From assembly GCA_036927565.1 (NCBI GenBank), contig JAYESD010000001.1, positions 141,473,415 through 141,537,414 of the forward strand: a stretch of 64,000 nt of DNA, given 5' to 3'. Shown here piece after piece: positions 9,687 through 20,604 of this stretch. Position 1 is the first letter of the stretch. Each line of letters starts with the position of its first letter. The notes beneath the pieces were generated by a model. That model saw only the letters and a program-made list of their open reading frames with translations, searched no databases and was not told where the DNA came from. This DNA comes from Tuctoria greenei. Taxonomy: Eukaryota > Streptophyta > Magnoliopsida > Poales > Poaceae. The translations under genes were made by a program, and so were the position numbers.

Positions 9687-10625
9687 CTACCAATAGCAAG
9701 TCTTCAAGTCTTTGTACATCTTTGTACAACCAGGGTGAATTGAGTAAGGTGAGTCATGTGCCTCCTTTAATATTGTCTCCCGAATATGCTTTACATTAGG
9801 CACAACGATCCTCTTTCCAAGCCATAAGGTACCATGTTCGTCTTCATCAAATCTGAATTCTCTCCCTTCCTCGATCCTTTCCTTGATTTCCTTGATCTCC
9901 TCATCCGTGGTTTGTGCTTCTCGAATTTCTTGCTCCAAGGTTGGGTTTAACTCCATCATCTCCATCTCATTTACAAACCCGAGGTTCAACCGTTCAAACT
10001 CCTTACATAACTCGAATGGTAACTCTCGAACCGTGAGTTGATGACTTACTCCTTTTCTACTCAAAGCATCGGCCACTACATTGGCTTTTCCCGGATGATA
10101 GTTGATCCCCAAATCTTAATCTTTGATGAGATCCAACCATCTTCGTTGCCTCAAGTTCAGATCCGTTTGTGTGAAAATATACTTCAAACTCTTATGATCC
10201 GTGTAAATTTCACACCTATGTCTAAGAATATAGTGTCTCCAAATATTCAATGCATGTACCACGGCTGCAAGTTCTAAATCATGTGTTGGGTAATTCTGCT
10301 CATGTTTCTTCAATTGTCTGGACGCATAGGCGACCACTTGACCTTCTTGCATAAGCATGCATCCGAGTCCTTGTCTTGATGCGTCACAATAAATATCAAA
10401 ACTCTTGCTTACATCCGGCAATACCAAAACTGGGGCTGTTGTTAACCTCTTCTTCAACTCCTCAAAACTGTTTTGACAAGCTTCAGTCCATTGGAACTCC
10501 TTTCCCTTCATTAGAAACTCCGTCATAGGCTTGCTATCTTGGAAAAATCCTTGATAAACCGATGGTAATATCCAGCCATCCCAAGAAAACTCCTTATTTC
10601 CTTGACATTTTGCGGCAGCTCCCAC
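9687..10625 (-). pseudogene. pol: Tekay RNase H and integrase N-terminus
   Basis: RNase H removes the RNA template during reverse transcription. From 10625 the frame holds the RT thumb end (FEELKKRLTTAPVLVLPD), then SFDIYCDASRQGLGCMLMQ (first catalytic Asp), ELAAVVHALNIWRHYI (Glu) and YTDHKSLKYIFTQ (Asp). A TAA at 10116-10118 interrupts it. The frame continues with INYHPGKANVVADALSRKG and then the integrase N-terminal region (KHIRETILKEAHDSPYSIHPG), up to the TAG at 9687. Relative to the upstream RT there is a frameshift at about 10545. Confidence 0.9.
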
Positions 10626-12118
10626 TTCAACACGTCTCTCACTTTTCCGGGGTCAACCGATACTCCTCCTGAGATTATATGACCCAAAAATGGCACCTCT
10701 TCCAACCAAAACTGGCACTTGCTGAACTTGGCATACAATTGATGCTCCCTCAATTTCTGCAGCGTAAGCCTCAATTGTTCCTCATGTTCCTTCTCATCCT
10801 TCGAGTAGATCATAATATCATCAATATACACCACAACAAATCTATCCAAGTACTCCATGAAGACCCTATTCATGAGGTACATAAAGTAGGCAGGCGCATT
10901 TGTCAATCCAAATGACATCACAGTGTACTCATAAGATCCATACCGTGTTCTAAAAGTTGTTTTGGGTATGTCCGATGGTCTAATCTTCATTTGAAAGTAT
11001 CCCAACCTCAAATCAATCTTGGAAAACACACAGGCGCCTTTCATCTGATCAAACAAATCCTCTATACGGGGCAAGGTGTACTTGTTCTTGATTGTTACCT
11101 CGTTGAGAGCTCGGTAATCCACGCACATCCTTTGGGATCCATCCTTCTTGTCCACAAATAGAACGGGCGCTCCCCAAGGTGAAGAGCTAGGGAGAATAAA
11201 ACCTTTCCTTAATTGCTCTTGAATTTGCTTCTTGAGCTCCGCTAATTCCATAGGAGGCATCCTATACGGCCTCTTAGCTATAGGTGCAGTTCCAGGTATT
11301 AAATCAATAACAAACTCAGTGTCTCGATCAGGTGGCATACCTCGCAACTCATCTGGAAACACATCCAAAAATTCACACACTACCAGAATCTCCTCAATTG
11401 TGGCACCGTCCATATGATTCAGCTCCAATTGCTTCGGTGCAGTTTGAGATGCTTCAAATTCTACGGTGATCCCTTCCTCGTTAGTCAACTTCACCGTCTT
11501 TGTGGCACACTCAATAACTCCATTGTGCTTCCTCAACCAGTCCATACCAAGTATAATATCCAACCCTTGAGAATCTAAAACAATGAGGTTGGCGGAGAAG
11601 TCTACCCCCCTTATTCTAAGGCTTACTTTTGGACATACTATATTTGTCCTCATCTCTCCTCCAGGAGACTTAACCAACAGAGTAAACTTCATATGAGAGA
11701 TAGGCAAACTATACTTGGCAACATACTTCGATGCAATGAGTGAATGCGATGCTCCAGAATCAAATAACATAGTCGCGAGGTTGGAGTTGGCGAGAAACAT
11801 ACCAATGAACACCTCATCCGCTTGTTGAGCATCCTCTGTAGAGACATGGTTCACATTGCCACGAGCAAAATTCTGCTGTCCACGGCTTCCTTGTGGTTGT
11901 CCTCCATTGGGTCTTGGGTTTTGCCTCGGTGCATTGCTTCCTTGACCAAGGTCTGACTTAGGACATTGATGCGCAAAGTGTCCAGCTTCTCCACAAGTAT
12001 AACACTTCTTAACTCCACCAGAATTGTTGGGACGAGCTTGGTTTTGAACATTTGCAGCAGGAAAATTAGCACGAGGCGCATAAGGCATTGGAGGCCTAGG
12101 TGCTTGCATAACAGGGCG
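10523..12118 (-). pseudogene. pol: Tekay zinc knuckle, protease and reverse transcriptase
   Basis: A 528-codon open stretch. Residues 36-49 form a CCHC zinc knuckle (CYTCGEAGHFAHQC) of the gag nucleocapsid. The protease follows with MLFDSGASHSLIA near residue 115 and VLDSQGLDIILGMDWL near 190. RT begins near residue 255, with PYRMPPMELAELKKQ, FVDKKDGSQRMCVDYRALN, SKIDLRLGYFQMKI and the catalytic box VVYIDDIMIYS near residue 430; both aspartates are intact. It ends by frameshift after DFSKIA. A single TAG at 12119-12121 separates it from the upstream gag in the same frame, so gag and pol form one frame in this family, as in other chromoviruses. Confidence 0.93.
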
Positions 12119-13027
12119 CTACTGCACAAACTGAGTTGGGCGCGGTGCATAACCAGGGCACTGAGCAGGAATAGAGGAGCTGTAATAGGGTGCATTTGGT
12201 GGTGCAAGGCGAGGGCGCACATTACTTCCTTGTTGCTGTCCTTGATATGGCGCCTTCCTCTTGATTTCTCGCTCCATCTCACGGATCTTGTTCTCAACCA
12301 CAATTGCTTTGTCCACAAGCTTCTGAAAATTGGCATAATCGCAGTTGAGTAGTTGCACTTGGATCTCATTGTTCAAGCCCCTCATGAACAAGTACTGTTT
12401 CCGGTTGTCCCGACTAACATCCTCAGGCGCATACCTTGAGAGTTGAGTGAACTTGTTGAGATATTCACTCATGCTTGATCTTCCTTGCCTTAAATTCTCA
12501 AATTCTTGCCTCTTCAAGATCATAGCACCCTCGGGCACATAATGAGAATGAAAATTCTTCTTGAATTCGGCCCAAGTGATTCTTTCTTGGTTCTCATGAG
12601 CACTACAATAAGCATCCCACCAATCCGCAGCTGCTCCAACGAGTTGATGAGAAGCAAACAGGACCTTCTCCTGGTCACTGCATTGGACAATGGCTAGCTT
12701 CTTCTCCACGGACTTGAGCCAATCTTCCGCATCCATAGGGTCTGCGGCTTGAGCAAAGGTTGGCGGCCTAGTCCTCATAAACTCTCCCAATCGGTTATGA
12801 GGAGGTGGGGGTGGCGGTGGAGGCATGTGGGGCTGATTGTTGATATTGCTGCCAGCCTGCAGCTGTCCCATAGTTTGTATCATGGTCTGCATGAGCTTGT
12901 TCTGCATAGCCAGTAGCTACTCAATATTGATAGCTCCATGAGCAGGTCCTTGTCCAGTATTGTTCTGAGGTACTCCATGGTTGTCCTCCTCGTCATTGAC
13001 ATCCCTCTGGTTGTGAGTCCTCACCAT
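12119..13027 (-). pseudogene. gag: Tekay gag
   Basis: I place the start at the ATG at 13025-13027 (MVRTHNQRDVNDEEDN), about 250 bp after the PBS. It is in frame with the longer open part, which otherwise begins only at 12907. A TAG at 12917-12919 breaks the frame at codon 37. The main part has a proline run (PPPPPPPP), then the retrotransposon gag core: FAQAADPMDAEDWLKSVEKK, WWDAYCSAH, WAEFKKNFHSHYVPEGA and LRQGRSSMSEYLNKFTQLSRYAPED. The zinc knuckle lies beyond the TAG at 12119. It would form the capsid. Confidence 0.92.
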
Positions 13028-13278
13028 CTGAAGAAGAGCAATAGGTAAAAATTAAGAAACATCCCCAACTATATGCATCAAGGGATATGAAACTAAACAG
13101 CTAGCTACACTAGCCTAGGTGGACATGGCAATGCTAAGGCATCCCAAAATCCTCTATTAAACACACAAGCAAATAATATATATATAGCAAACTGCACACC
13201 AACAAAATCACAACGCTTCCTGAGTGCTCCTATGTGCTCTAAAGTGTCCATTCTTTCTAGGCTGCGTCCTACAGTCAA
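13028..13278 (-). other. Tekay 5' leader between PBS and gag
   Basis: About 250 bp of untranslated leader, repeated with small differences at 5445-5700 beside the left LTR. It contains a TATATATATA run and no convincing reading frame. Confidence 0.75.
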
Positions 13279-13296
13279 CCTGTGGCTCTGATACCA
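13279..13296 (-). other. Primer binding site of the Tekay element
   Basis: On the - strand TGGTATCAGAGCCACAGG, complementary to the 3' end of initiator tRNA-Met, three bases from the LTR. The same site is present beside the other LTR at about 5699-5716, showing that the partial unit carries its own leader. Confidence 0.9.
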
Positions 13297-15411
13297 ATTT
13301 GTGACGCCCAGTTCTGAAAACTGAACCAAGCTAACGCATATGTATGCCCAGGATGTTCAAGACACATACACGAGTGCAATCACAAAAGAGTATACAAAAA
13401 ATTACCACAGAACAAGATTAATTATCAAATTTTATTACACAAACCATATTATCCTCGAATACAAGCTCTAATGAATATTAATGATAAGTTCAACTAATGC
13501 AGCGGAAATAAACTAATTAAGCAACTAAGCAAACTAAGCAAAAGGGATAGCGCAGCTCCATGCAACACCACAGGCAAAGCTGACGGTAGACACGGCCTAG
13601 AACTCCGCATTATCGCCATTAAACTCACAATCCTGACCTGCAACTGTTGGGGGGGGGATTGCAAAAGTGAGTACATGTCATACTCAGCAAGTGTGGAAAG
13701 TATGACACGTGGATGATTCAAATGACGACTATAATAATGGAAAAGTGCTGAAAAGTACATTAAAACATTTGAAAAGCAATATATTATAATTATATGAATC
13801 GAACACATCATAATCATAAGTAATACCATAATACCAAACTGAATTTACTACCATCATCCATGATTCCAGATTTCACCATTTCCAATAACCATATTCAATA
13901 CTAGAAATTAAATCCATAACCACTACCAAACCATAACCATTCCAATACCAAATTCCCTCTAATCATGGAAGTTGTCCAGGTGCTCATAACCGGGAGCACG
14001 GCTATCATGATAGTTTTATTTAACACTCTGCAGAGTTTGTACCTCTTTACGCACGTGTTCGTGATTTCATCACCTTTCGGCGACTAAGAATCTCCCTTAT
14101 GCCCATGACCCGTCAGTCATATTATACACTTCTGTTGGTGTGTGGCCAAGAGATCACAAAATAGCCTTTACAAAGGGATTACTAGCCTATTTAGACCCCA
14201 CTGAGGTTTCACCGGTGGTGATGCCTCCAACTGAGCACATCTTCAACCAAGGGCCCCCTCTTGAGCCATTCGGATCCCAGGGTAGTCCCACCAATCATCA
14301 ACAAACCCAATCCGACTACCCCTTCCCCGAGCATCCTTAGTGGTCCAAATAGCACTGGAAAAGCCCTAATTAATCAGCTACTCCGCACCCATACTTGGCC
14401 TCGTGGTGGCACTGTAGTCCTGGCTTATTCTCGCATGAACCGGTCCTTAGATCTAAAGCAAGCAAAACCACCATGACATCCAACCCATCCACGTACCAGG
14501 CTTGCTTAGATCGCCCATTACCATACCATATTTAACCAGTTCATGTTAACCATAATCTCATCCATGCATAATTAAGTTGAGTGGTACAGTTATTTCCCAT
14601 TCCAGTTGATTAAGCGAAGCAAAAAAGGTAAAAAGCCCTTCCCGACTCTCTACCATATATTCCAGGTGACAAGGGTGGTTAAACAAATCTAGTAAACTTC
14701 CTACCATAGGATTCCCATCAAATTGACACAAGCATGCAGTTTGCAAACAAAACATTTATTTTAAAAAAATAGGATCAATATGCTTCAAGGACACTTGCCT
14801 TGCTCCGGCGGATAGGGTTGCTCAAGCGCTTCGAAGTCTTGGTTCTGAAAATCCTCGTACACGATCTCTTGGGCACTTCCCTCTACTCGTGATCACACAT
14901 ACAAGAAAATACATACAAATCAACATGATGCACACACATTAATCAACATGCGATGATATGCATGCATGCAAAATTTAATAATTAATTAACTACGGTTGTT
15001 TATTAATTAGATGCAACTAGTTCATACGTGTTCATACGAGTTTAGGGGGGTTTTAGCGAGGATTAATGCTGCTGAAATTAAAAAGGCGATGCAACTAAAA
15101 TCAATTTACGTCTATTAGATCCAATACGTCGCTAAGATTCGCATCAGAAAAATGAATCCTACCGTAGATGTGATGGCTTCGAAGATCGCGAGACGAAGGT
15201 GACGTGTAGACGAAGTGGATGGCGCAAGGTCCTCTAGCGGCACGACGACGGCGACGCGATGACGACGGCGATCTCCGGCGGAAGACGGCACCCTCCTCTT
15301 TTCTTCCCTGGCGGCGCAGCCCTCTGGTGCTTTTTTTCTAGCCGCTAGGGCTCTCTTCTCTGGAAGGCAGCGATGTTTCTGGCGGCTGGGAAAATACGAG
15401 GCATTGATCCT

Positions 15412-15419
15412 TATTTATA
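15412..15419 (-). promoter_or_regulatory. TATA box, Tekay 5' LTR
   Basis: TATAAATA on the - strand, equivalent to 7833-7840. As this is the 5' LTR, it would be the active promoter of the element. Confidence 0.75.
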
Positions 15420-15429
15420 GCCGTAGCAG

Positions 15430-15765
15430 CTAGGGCACCGTGGCTGACTCGGCTGGCGCACGGCGCACGTGCGGGCGCGGGAGGGCGCGCGGTGCAGCGG
15501 GGCGCTGCGCTGGGGCCAAGGCGCGGGCGGTCAGGTGTGCTGGCGGCGCGGGAGCGCGGCTCGACCGGGCGGGGCACGGGCGATCGAGGCAAGGGTGCGT
15601 GGGAGCGGGGCCCAGCGGGCGGGGCCGGGGCACGCGCGGGAGGCGCGCGAGACAGCGGGGCGCCGCGCGGCGGGGCTTGGGCAGCGTGGTGCGCGGGGGA
15701 TGCGGGAGAGGGCGCGTGGCTGGCGGGCCGGTCGGGCGGCCTGGCCGGCCGGGCGGCGCTGCTTT
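15430..15765. other. GC- and CpG-rich block in the Tekay 5' LTR
   Basis: Counterpart of 7850-8180 with several transitions. The frames open across it on both strands differ between the two LTR copies and encode only Arg/Gly/Ala-rich runs, so they are not genes. Confidence 0.8.
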
Positions 15766-16046
15766 CTTTGTTTTTTTTCTTCTTTTTTTTTCTTTTATAC
15801 TTTCTATATTATTTATTATTATATATTTTATTATTTATGATTATTATATATATTATATATATATATATTATTTTTATACTTATTCCCTATTACATGTTTT
15901 AGGCTATAATTATTATTTTCTTTTTTCTTCTTTTTGCTACACCATATATGTATGTTTTATCATTTTTCTATCTTTCTTTTTACTCTATTAATGTTTAATG
16001 CATGAACATGTATGAAATGCATGATGCAAAGATTTAGGGTGTTACA

Positions 16047-16808
16047 AGTAGTATTTATGATTATGTTATACCAATCTCATTATATCATTATAAACACTAC
16101 AAACCCCCACTATAGTCTAATTAGCTATGACATGATTATGTTAATATGAATTACTTATACTATGTATTAACATTGGATCAACGATGATTAAGTTCATTTC
16201 CTTAGGACGACTTGTGCCTCGGCTTTTAAGGTAATTACTTAATATTCTAGCATGGTGCTAGGATAGATAAGTAGCATTGAATGTCCCGTAGACCCACGGA
16301 TTGAAGAGGTAGGCAGTAGGTGGTGACAGCCCTATCTGTCCTTTGTAATCCTCCATGTTCGGCTATGCCATTTGCTCTCGGCGGGAGTCATCCTAGTGTT
16401 ACTAGGGGTAAACTCATGCCCGGTGTGTTAATCCACTTAGCATGAGAATTCATAATTGATATGATCATTAGTAACTAACTTAGGCTATGTATATGTATAT
16501 TAGAAGCACAGTAGGATTATCCACCTAACTCTTAGCCTAGTCCCTCTTTACTTCATTTAACCTCCTTAGGATAGAATGCTCTTGTGTGTGTCACACTACC
16601 TCCAAATTATCATGTACCCATCCTTGCTAGAACCCTACCTAGACCATCCTAGCCTCTCCATTTGATTATTGCTTTGCTTCCACCTAGCCTTCCTTTGGGA
16701 GAATATAAATGACACCCTTTGGGAATACTCTCAAAGGGGAAATACTACATCGATATATTACGTGTGCTTGCAGATTTATATCTGTTATTTAAGAACTATC
16801 GACAAGCA
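16047..16808 (+). repeat. Athila 5' LTR, second piece
   Basis: This continues the LTR after the Tekay insertion. It matches 41467-41834 of the 3' LTR, including the GCATGGTGCTAGGATAGATA block and the AGACCCACGGATT block, then extends about 375 bp further to the PBS. The full Athila LTR is therefore about 1.5 kb. The 3' copy has lost this last part to the Tat insertion at 41836. Confidence 0.85.
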
Positions 16809-16812
16809 TTTC

Positions 16813-16892
16813 TGGCACCATTGCTAGGAATGATTTGTTAGTAGTGCATAGGAAATTTCAACAAGCATTTTTAACGACGTTGTCAAAGAAGG
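16813..16892 (+). other. Athila primer binding site, with a second PBS-like copy
   Basis: TGGCACCATTGCTAGGAA (16813-16830) follows ACAAGCATTTC and resembles the Athila PBS TGGCGCCGTTGCCGGGGA (tRNA-Asp type). A second, more decayed copy follows: AACAAGCATTTTTAACGACG then TTGTCAAAGAAGG (about 16860-16892). The two look like a local duplication of the LTR end plus PBS. Confidence 0.6.
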
Positions 16893-16996
16893 CAGCTGAA
16901 GTATTACATGATTGAGTGAATAGGATAGGACCATGGGTAGGTTTTAGTAGGATAACCCTTCTTGTTTTTGCATTTTATGTGAAAATAGGGTAATGT

Positions 16997-18180
16997 ATGT
17001 CTGGTTTCCGCTTGCCAGAAAACTTTGTTGAAGATCCTGAATCCCTTCTGAGAGACCGACCTCGTGTCGTTACTCCTGAGAACATTCGTGCGGCAAAGAA
17101 AGCCAGCACAACTACACCAACAACTGAAACACCAATGGCCCAGAAGACCCTTTGTGAGTTTTCGGCTCCCTCTACTAATAGTGTGTCTATTGGGCTCACT
17201 GTTAACACAGGAGACATAAACTTCGAAACCAAACTAGCCTGATCACTATGGTGCAAGCCAACCCATTTTGTGGGAAGGCTAACAAGGATGCAAGTGCTCA
17301 CGTGCAACAGTTCCTTGAGATCTGCAGCACTTTTAAGATCAAGGACATATCTCTTGATGTTGTCCATCTTAGGTTGTTTCCGTTCTCTCTTCTTGGGAGC
17401 GCAAAGCAGTGGTTATACGCGAACCAAAGTTCTATAGGCACTTGGGAGAAGTGTTCTACGACACTCCTTGCCAAGTTCTTTCCGTTGGGCAAGACTAATG
17501 CCTTACATGGAAGAATTTCCAGCTTTCAGCAAGACGCTAAGGAGTCTATTTCTGAGGCTTGAGAAAGGCTTCAGGAGTACATCCTGGCCTGTCCCCACCA
17601 CGAGATGGACGACTGGCTAATTATCTAAAACTTCTACAACGGGCTGATCCCTTCAGCCCGTGACCATGTTGATGCTACTGCTGGAGGAGCCTTCTTCTCA
17701 TTGATGGTGCCCAAAGCCAAAGATTTGATTGAAAAGATGGTGTCAAACATGGGTTGGAGTGGCGAGCATCTCCATACCTGCCAGCGAGGAATGCACACTT
17801 TGAAGGAGGTGGACATGATCGCTACCAAATTGGACCTCTTTATGAAGAAGATTGATGGACAAGGCAATGGTGAGGTGTGTGGCAACGCCCTATACTCTCA
17901 CATCACTTGTGAAGTCTGTGGCAAAACGGGCCATTTGGGCAATGACTATCCAGAAACCTGTGAGGATGCCCTATACGTAGCCAACAATGGGAACAACAAT
18001 GAGTATTGTCCAGGAGGTCAAGAGTGGGGCCAACCACACCAATTCTTTCAAGGAGGGTACAACAAAACTAGCAATAATATAAATCAATCAAACTTGAGAG
18101 GCTTGCCATTAGCGAGCTTAAGATCATTGATGCTCTATCCAAGAAACTGTTGGCTAATGAAGAGACCCTAGAGAGTATTA
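16997..18180 (+). pseudogene. gag: Athila gag
   Basis: The ATG at 16997 opens MSGFRLPENFVEDPESLL, the normal position after the leader. The frame shifts near 17245. The main part (17248 on) has MVQANPFCGKANKDASAHVQ, then LRLFPFSLLGSAKQWLYANQ and LAKFFPLGKTNALHGRISSF, the Athila gag core. Two in-frame stops (TGA at about 17560 after KESISEA, TAA at about 17626) interrupt it. The zinc knuckle near 17908-17950 reads CEVCGKTGHLGNDY, with Tyr in place of the last Cys. The frame ends near 18171, with a shift into the protease region. Confidence 0.88.
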
Positions 18181-19064
18181 ATGCCAAGATTGAAGGATTA
18201 TCCTCAGCCATTGAGCTTCAACAAGATGTTGGAGACCCAGTTGGCTCAACTGGCAGCTGTTGTCCCACCAATGGAGAATGGCAAGATATCAGGACAGCCT
18301 GAACCTCCTGTAGAAAGTGCCAATATGATTTCTCTACGGGAAGGCAACTTTAAGAAGGACCCTGGATGTCCTACAATTTCATGCTCAATTGGGGCTCACC
18401 ACTTTGACAAGGCCCTTTATGACCTTGGAGCAAGTGAGTGTGATGCCCAAGGTGGTTTTCAACCAGATGAACTTCACGGAGCTTACTCCAACACCGATGC
18501 AGCTCCAACTGGTTGATTCTTCAGTCCGTTATACGGTGAGTATCGCCGAAGATGTTTCGGTGAAAATTCGGAATTTCTTTATACCCATGGATGGTGCTCA
18601 ACATGGAGGTCGATAAAGATACGCCGCTCATTCTTGGGTGACCATTCCTTAGCGCCGCGAAGGCTCGCATAGATGTGGGAGCTGGAGAAATCTATTTTCG
18701 TATCAATGGCAAGGAGGAGAAGTTTAACTTTCACCCAAAGTTGCAGCAATGCTCCATGATCAGTATCAAGTATGGACCGAATGTTAAGAACATTCAAGTG
18801 GTCGAAATCACACCTCCAAAGGTGGATTCGCTCATTGCATTCATGAGGAAATTTATTTATGCGGATAACCCGTCTTATCATCCATGCCGACACCCCAAGA
18901 AGACAGAGAAGTCCGAGCCTCCCAAAGGCCCAAGTCCACCAAGCCGCCAAAGAAGGAATGGTGTAAGAAGCAAGACAAGCCGTCCGAGCCCATCCCTCTG
19001 GGCCCGGATGTCAAGAAATGAAGAAGGAGGAATGTCCATCTTATCGGATGGTGGTGAGACCTAG
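18181..19064 (+). pseudogene. Athila protease region
   Basis: After MLETQLAQLAAVVPP comes DPGCPTISCSIGAHHFDKAL followed by DLGAS, the active-site motif of Athila proteases. The reading then shifts frame (18389-18616) through PTPMQLQLVDSSVRYTVSIA and VKIRNFFIPMD, and again (18675-19064) through IYFRINGKEEKFNFHPKLQQ. This last part is the normal end of the Athila protease domain. The coding sequence then stops near SLW/PLGP; no RT follows, unlike in autonomous Athila elements. Confidence 0.85.
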
Positions 19065-19740
19065 CCAATAGGTTAAATTGGTAGTTATCCTTTTCTTTAA
19101 TTTTTCTTTTCTCTTTATTTGGTTTCCCCATTTAGTTTGATTTTTCCCCACTGCATATTTTGTTTTTCTTAGCAACTTGAGAATCCTCTTGTCTCAACTA
19201 TCATTTTTTATTTATTTATTTTTCACCAAAAGAAAATTCTTGGGTTTTGAAAAAAAAGAGTTTTTATTTGAAAAAAATTTTCTAAGCTGCAACATTGGTA
19301 ATTCACCAACGTGCTAATTTCATGGCCGTTGGCAAGGCACCTGCCAAAAGGGGGAACAGGGGGCCCATATTGCAGTGTCGCTGACCCCCCTGTTTGGCCG
19401 ACATGGGGAATGGTCCATTATGGCTCTCTCTCCTCCAATGGCTACATTTGATTCCCTTATGACCGTTGGGGAGTGTACATGATAAATGGTGGTCGTGAGG
19501 AACATTCCTCTTCACACTTAACCTCATTTCATACCTCCCCAAAGTCACTCTCACTCACATTGTTTTTCTTGCTCTTCATTGAAGTACTCTTTCTCAAAAT
19601 CCAATTCAAAAAGATTTGCTTTTAATTGCATTTGCAATTTGCTCTCAAGCTCTTCAAGGGAAAATTCGTCGGGGGTTTTGCTTTTGCTAACATCACCTCT
19701 TTTGAGTCTTTGCTTTGTCGTGTTGTTGCTTGTTGTGGCA
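19065..19740 (+). other. Athila interior without pol
   Basis: Where RT, RNase H and integrase (about 3 kb) would be expected there are only about 680 bp of T-rich, then mixed noncoding sequence with short A/T runs (19200-19280). No pol motif is found on either strand. Confidence 0.7.
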
Positions 19741-20297
19741 ATGAAAGGAATGAAGAGGTTGTTTGGGAAGAGGAAGGAGGCTACAAGCTCAAGCCATGGT
19801 TGAGACTCAAGTGCACGCCCCTTTTTCGTTGCTACACCAAGTTCATGGAGGAGGAGTGTAGGTGAGGACACTCCCATGGGCGGGAGGAGCAATCTGCACC
19901 AACTTCTCCACGACGACGACCTCGACATATGAAGTATGAGACTGAAGGTCCGTCTTGGCATGGATGGCCAGGTGCCGCGTGGGAACCACCCCTATCCACT
20001 TCAAGCTCTAGCAGCTTGCCTCCAACGTTCATGCAAAGATGTCGTTCCTCTTCAGCTAGAAGTCATCGTGACTATAACCAAGGAATAATAGATCTCACTA
20101 GACGTATGGAAGAGCTTGAAGTGAGAACGGATGACATCTACAATACTCTCCAAAGGCATGTCCAAGGTACCCAAGACTGGCAACAACACATGGACGCTCA
20201 ATTCATCAACTTCAACTCCACGCTACAACAACAACAAGCCGATCTTGCGGCATACTTCCATCATCAACGGGTCAACCCTCATCACGGAGGTGAGTGA
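19741..20297 (+). pseudogene. Small Athila 3' ORF, coiled-coil, unknown function
   Basis: It starts MKGMKRLFGKRKEA at 19741 and changes frame before 19929. The long part (19929-20297) reads GPSWHGWPGAAW, a serine-rich segment, then a heptad-like segment (LTRRMEELEVRTDDIYNTLQ) and a Gln-rich tail (QQQQADLAAYFHHQ), ending HHGGE. Grass Athila elements often carry a similar short ORF with a basic start and a coiled coil near the 3' region; its role is unknown. It lies just before the GGGGGAGG hairpin. It could be a capsid accessory or merely decayed. Confidence 0.5.
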
Positions 20298-20604
20298 AGA
20301 ACAAGCTTGGGGGAGGACCCCCCACTTGAGGTAAATTGTATCACACCCATTACATATTTATTTTCCATCATCCACCTTGCATATAATAATAATAATAATA
20401 ATAATAAGTAGAGTAGATTTTTTTCAAATAAAATAAAAGATTTGCGGTAAGAATGACTTGGAATTTACATAGATGAAATGATGAATAGTTGCTCTGTTTT
20501 AGTTTTCCTAAGTCCCTTGTTTACAACTTACTACTCTCCAACATATTGCTCTCATTGGCTAAAATTTCTTTTGCCTTGATTTAGAAATTGTGGGTAGCAA
20601 AAGC
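20298..20604 (+). other. Athila 3' untranslated sequence with hairpin and (ATA)n
   Basis: AAGCTTGGGGGAGGACCCCCC (20303-20323) could form a G5/C5 hairpin and is typical of the region after the last Athila ORF. A trinucleotide repeat (ATA)n follows at 20383-20407. The sequence stops at 20604 (GTAGCAAAAGC), where copia A begins. Confidence 0.65.

Larger units (their letters stand above)
5720..16046 (-). mobile_element. Complete Tekay/Del-type chromovirus (Ty3/gypsy)
   Basis: The two LTRs (5720-8466 and 13300-16046) are both 2747 bp and nearly identical. They flank a - strand gag-pol region with chromodomain. The LTR ends are TGTGACGCCC and GGGTGTTACA on the + strand. The PBS is complementary to initiator tRNA-Met (13279-13296), and a polypurine tract lies next to the other LTR (8467-8481). 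It lies inside the Athila 5' LTR; the right flank is AGTAG (16047-16051). The left flank of the insertion cannot be read because a partial second unit is attached there. Six stops and one frameshift break the polyprotein, so this copy is not autonomous, though it is the best preserved in the window. Confidence 0.93.
13300..16046 (-). repeat. Tekay 5' LTR
   Basis: Pairs with 5720-8466 at the same length. It has the same GC-rich block (15430-15765) followed by an AT-rich U3 end, here with a longer TA dinucleotide run near 15841-15870. On the + strand it ends GGGTGTTACA at 16046, and Athila LTR sequence resumes at once (AGTAGTATTTATG). Confidence 0.93.

Noticed and set aside
10038..10277. + strand open frame, with a near copy at 4634-4918
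   Set aside because: Shadow of the - strand Tekay RNase H; the duplication is explained by the two Tekay units.
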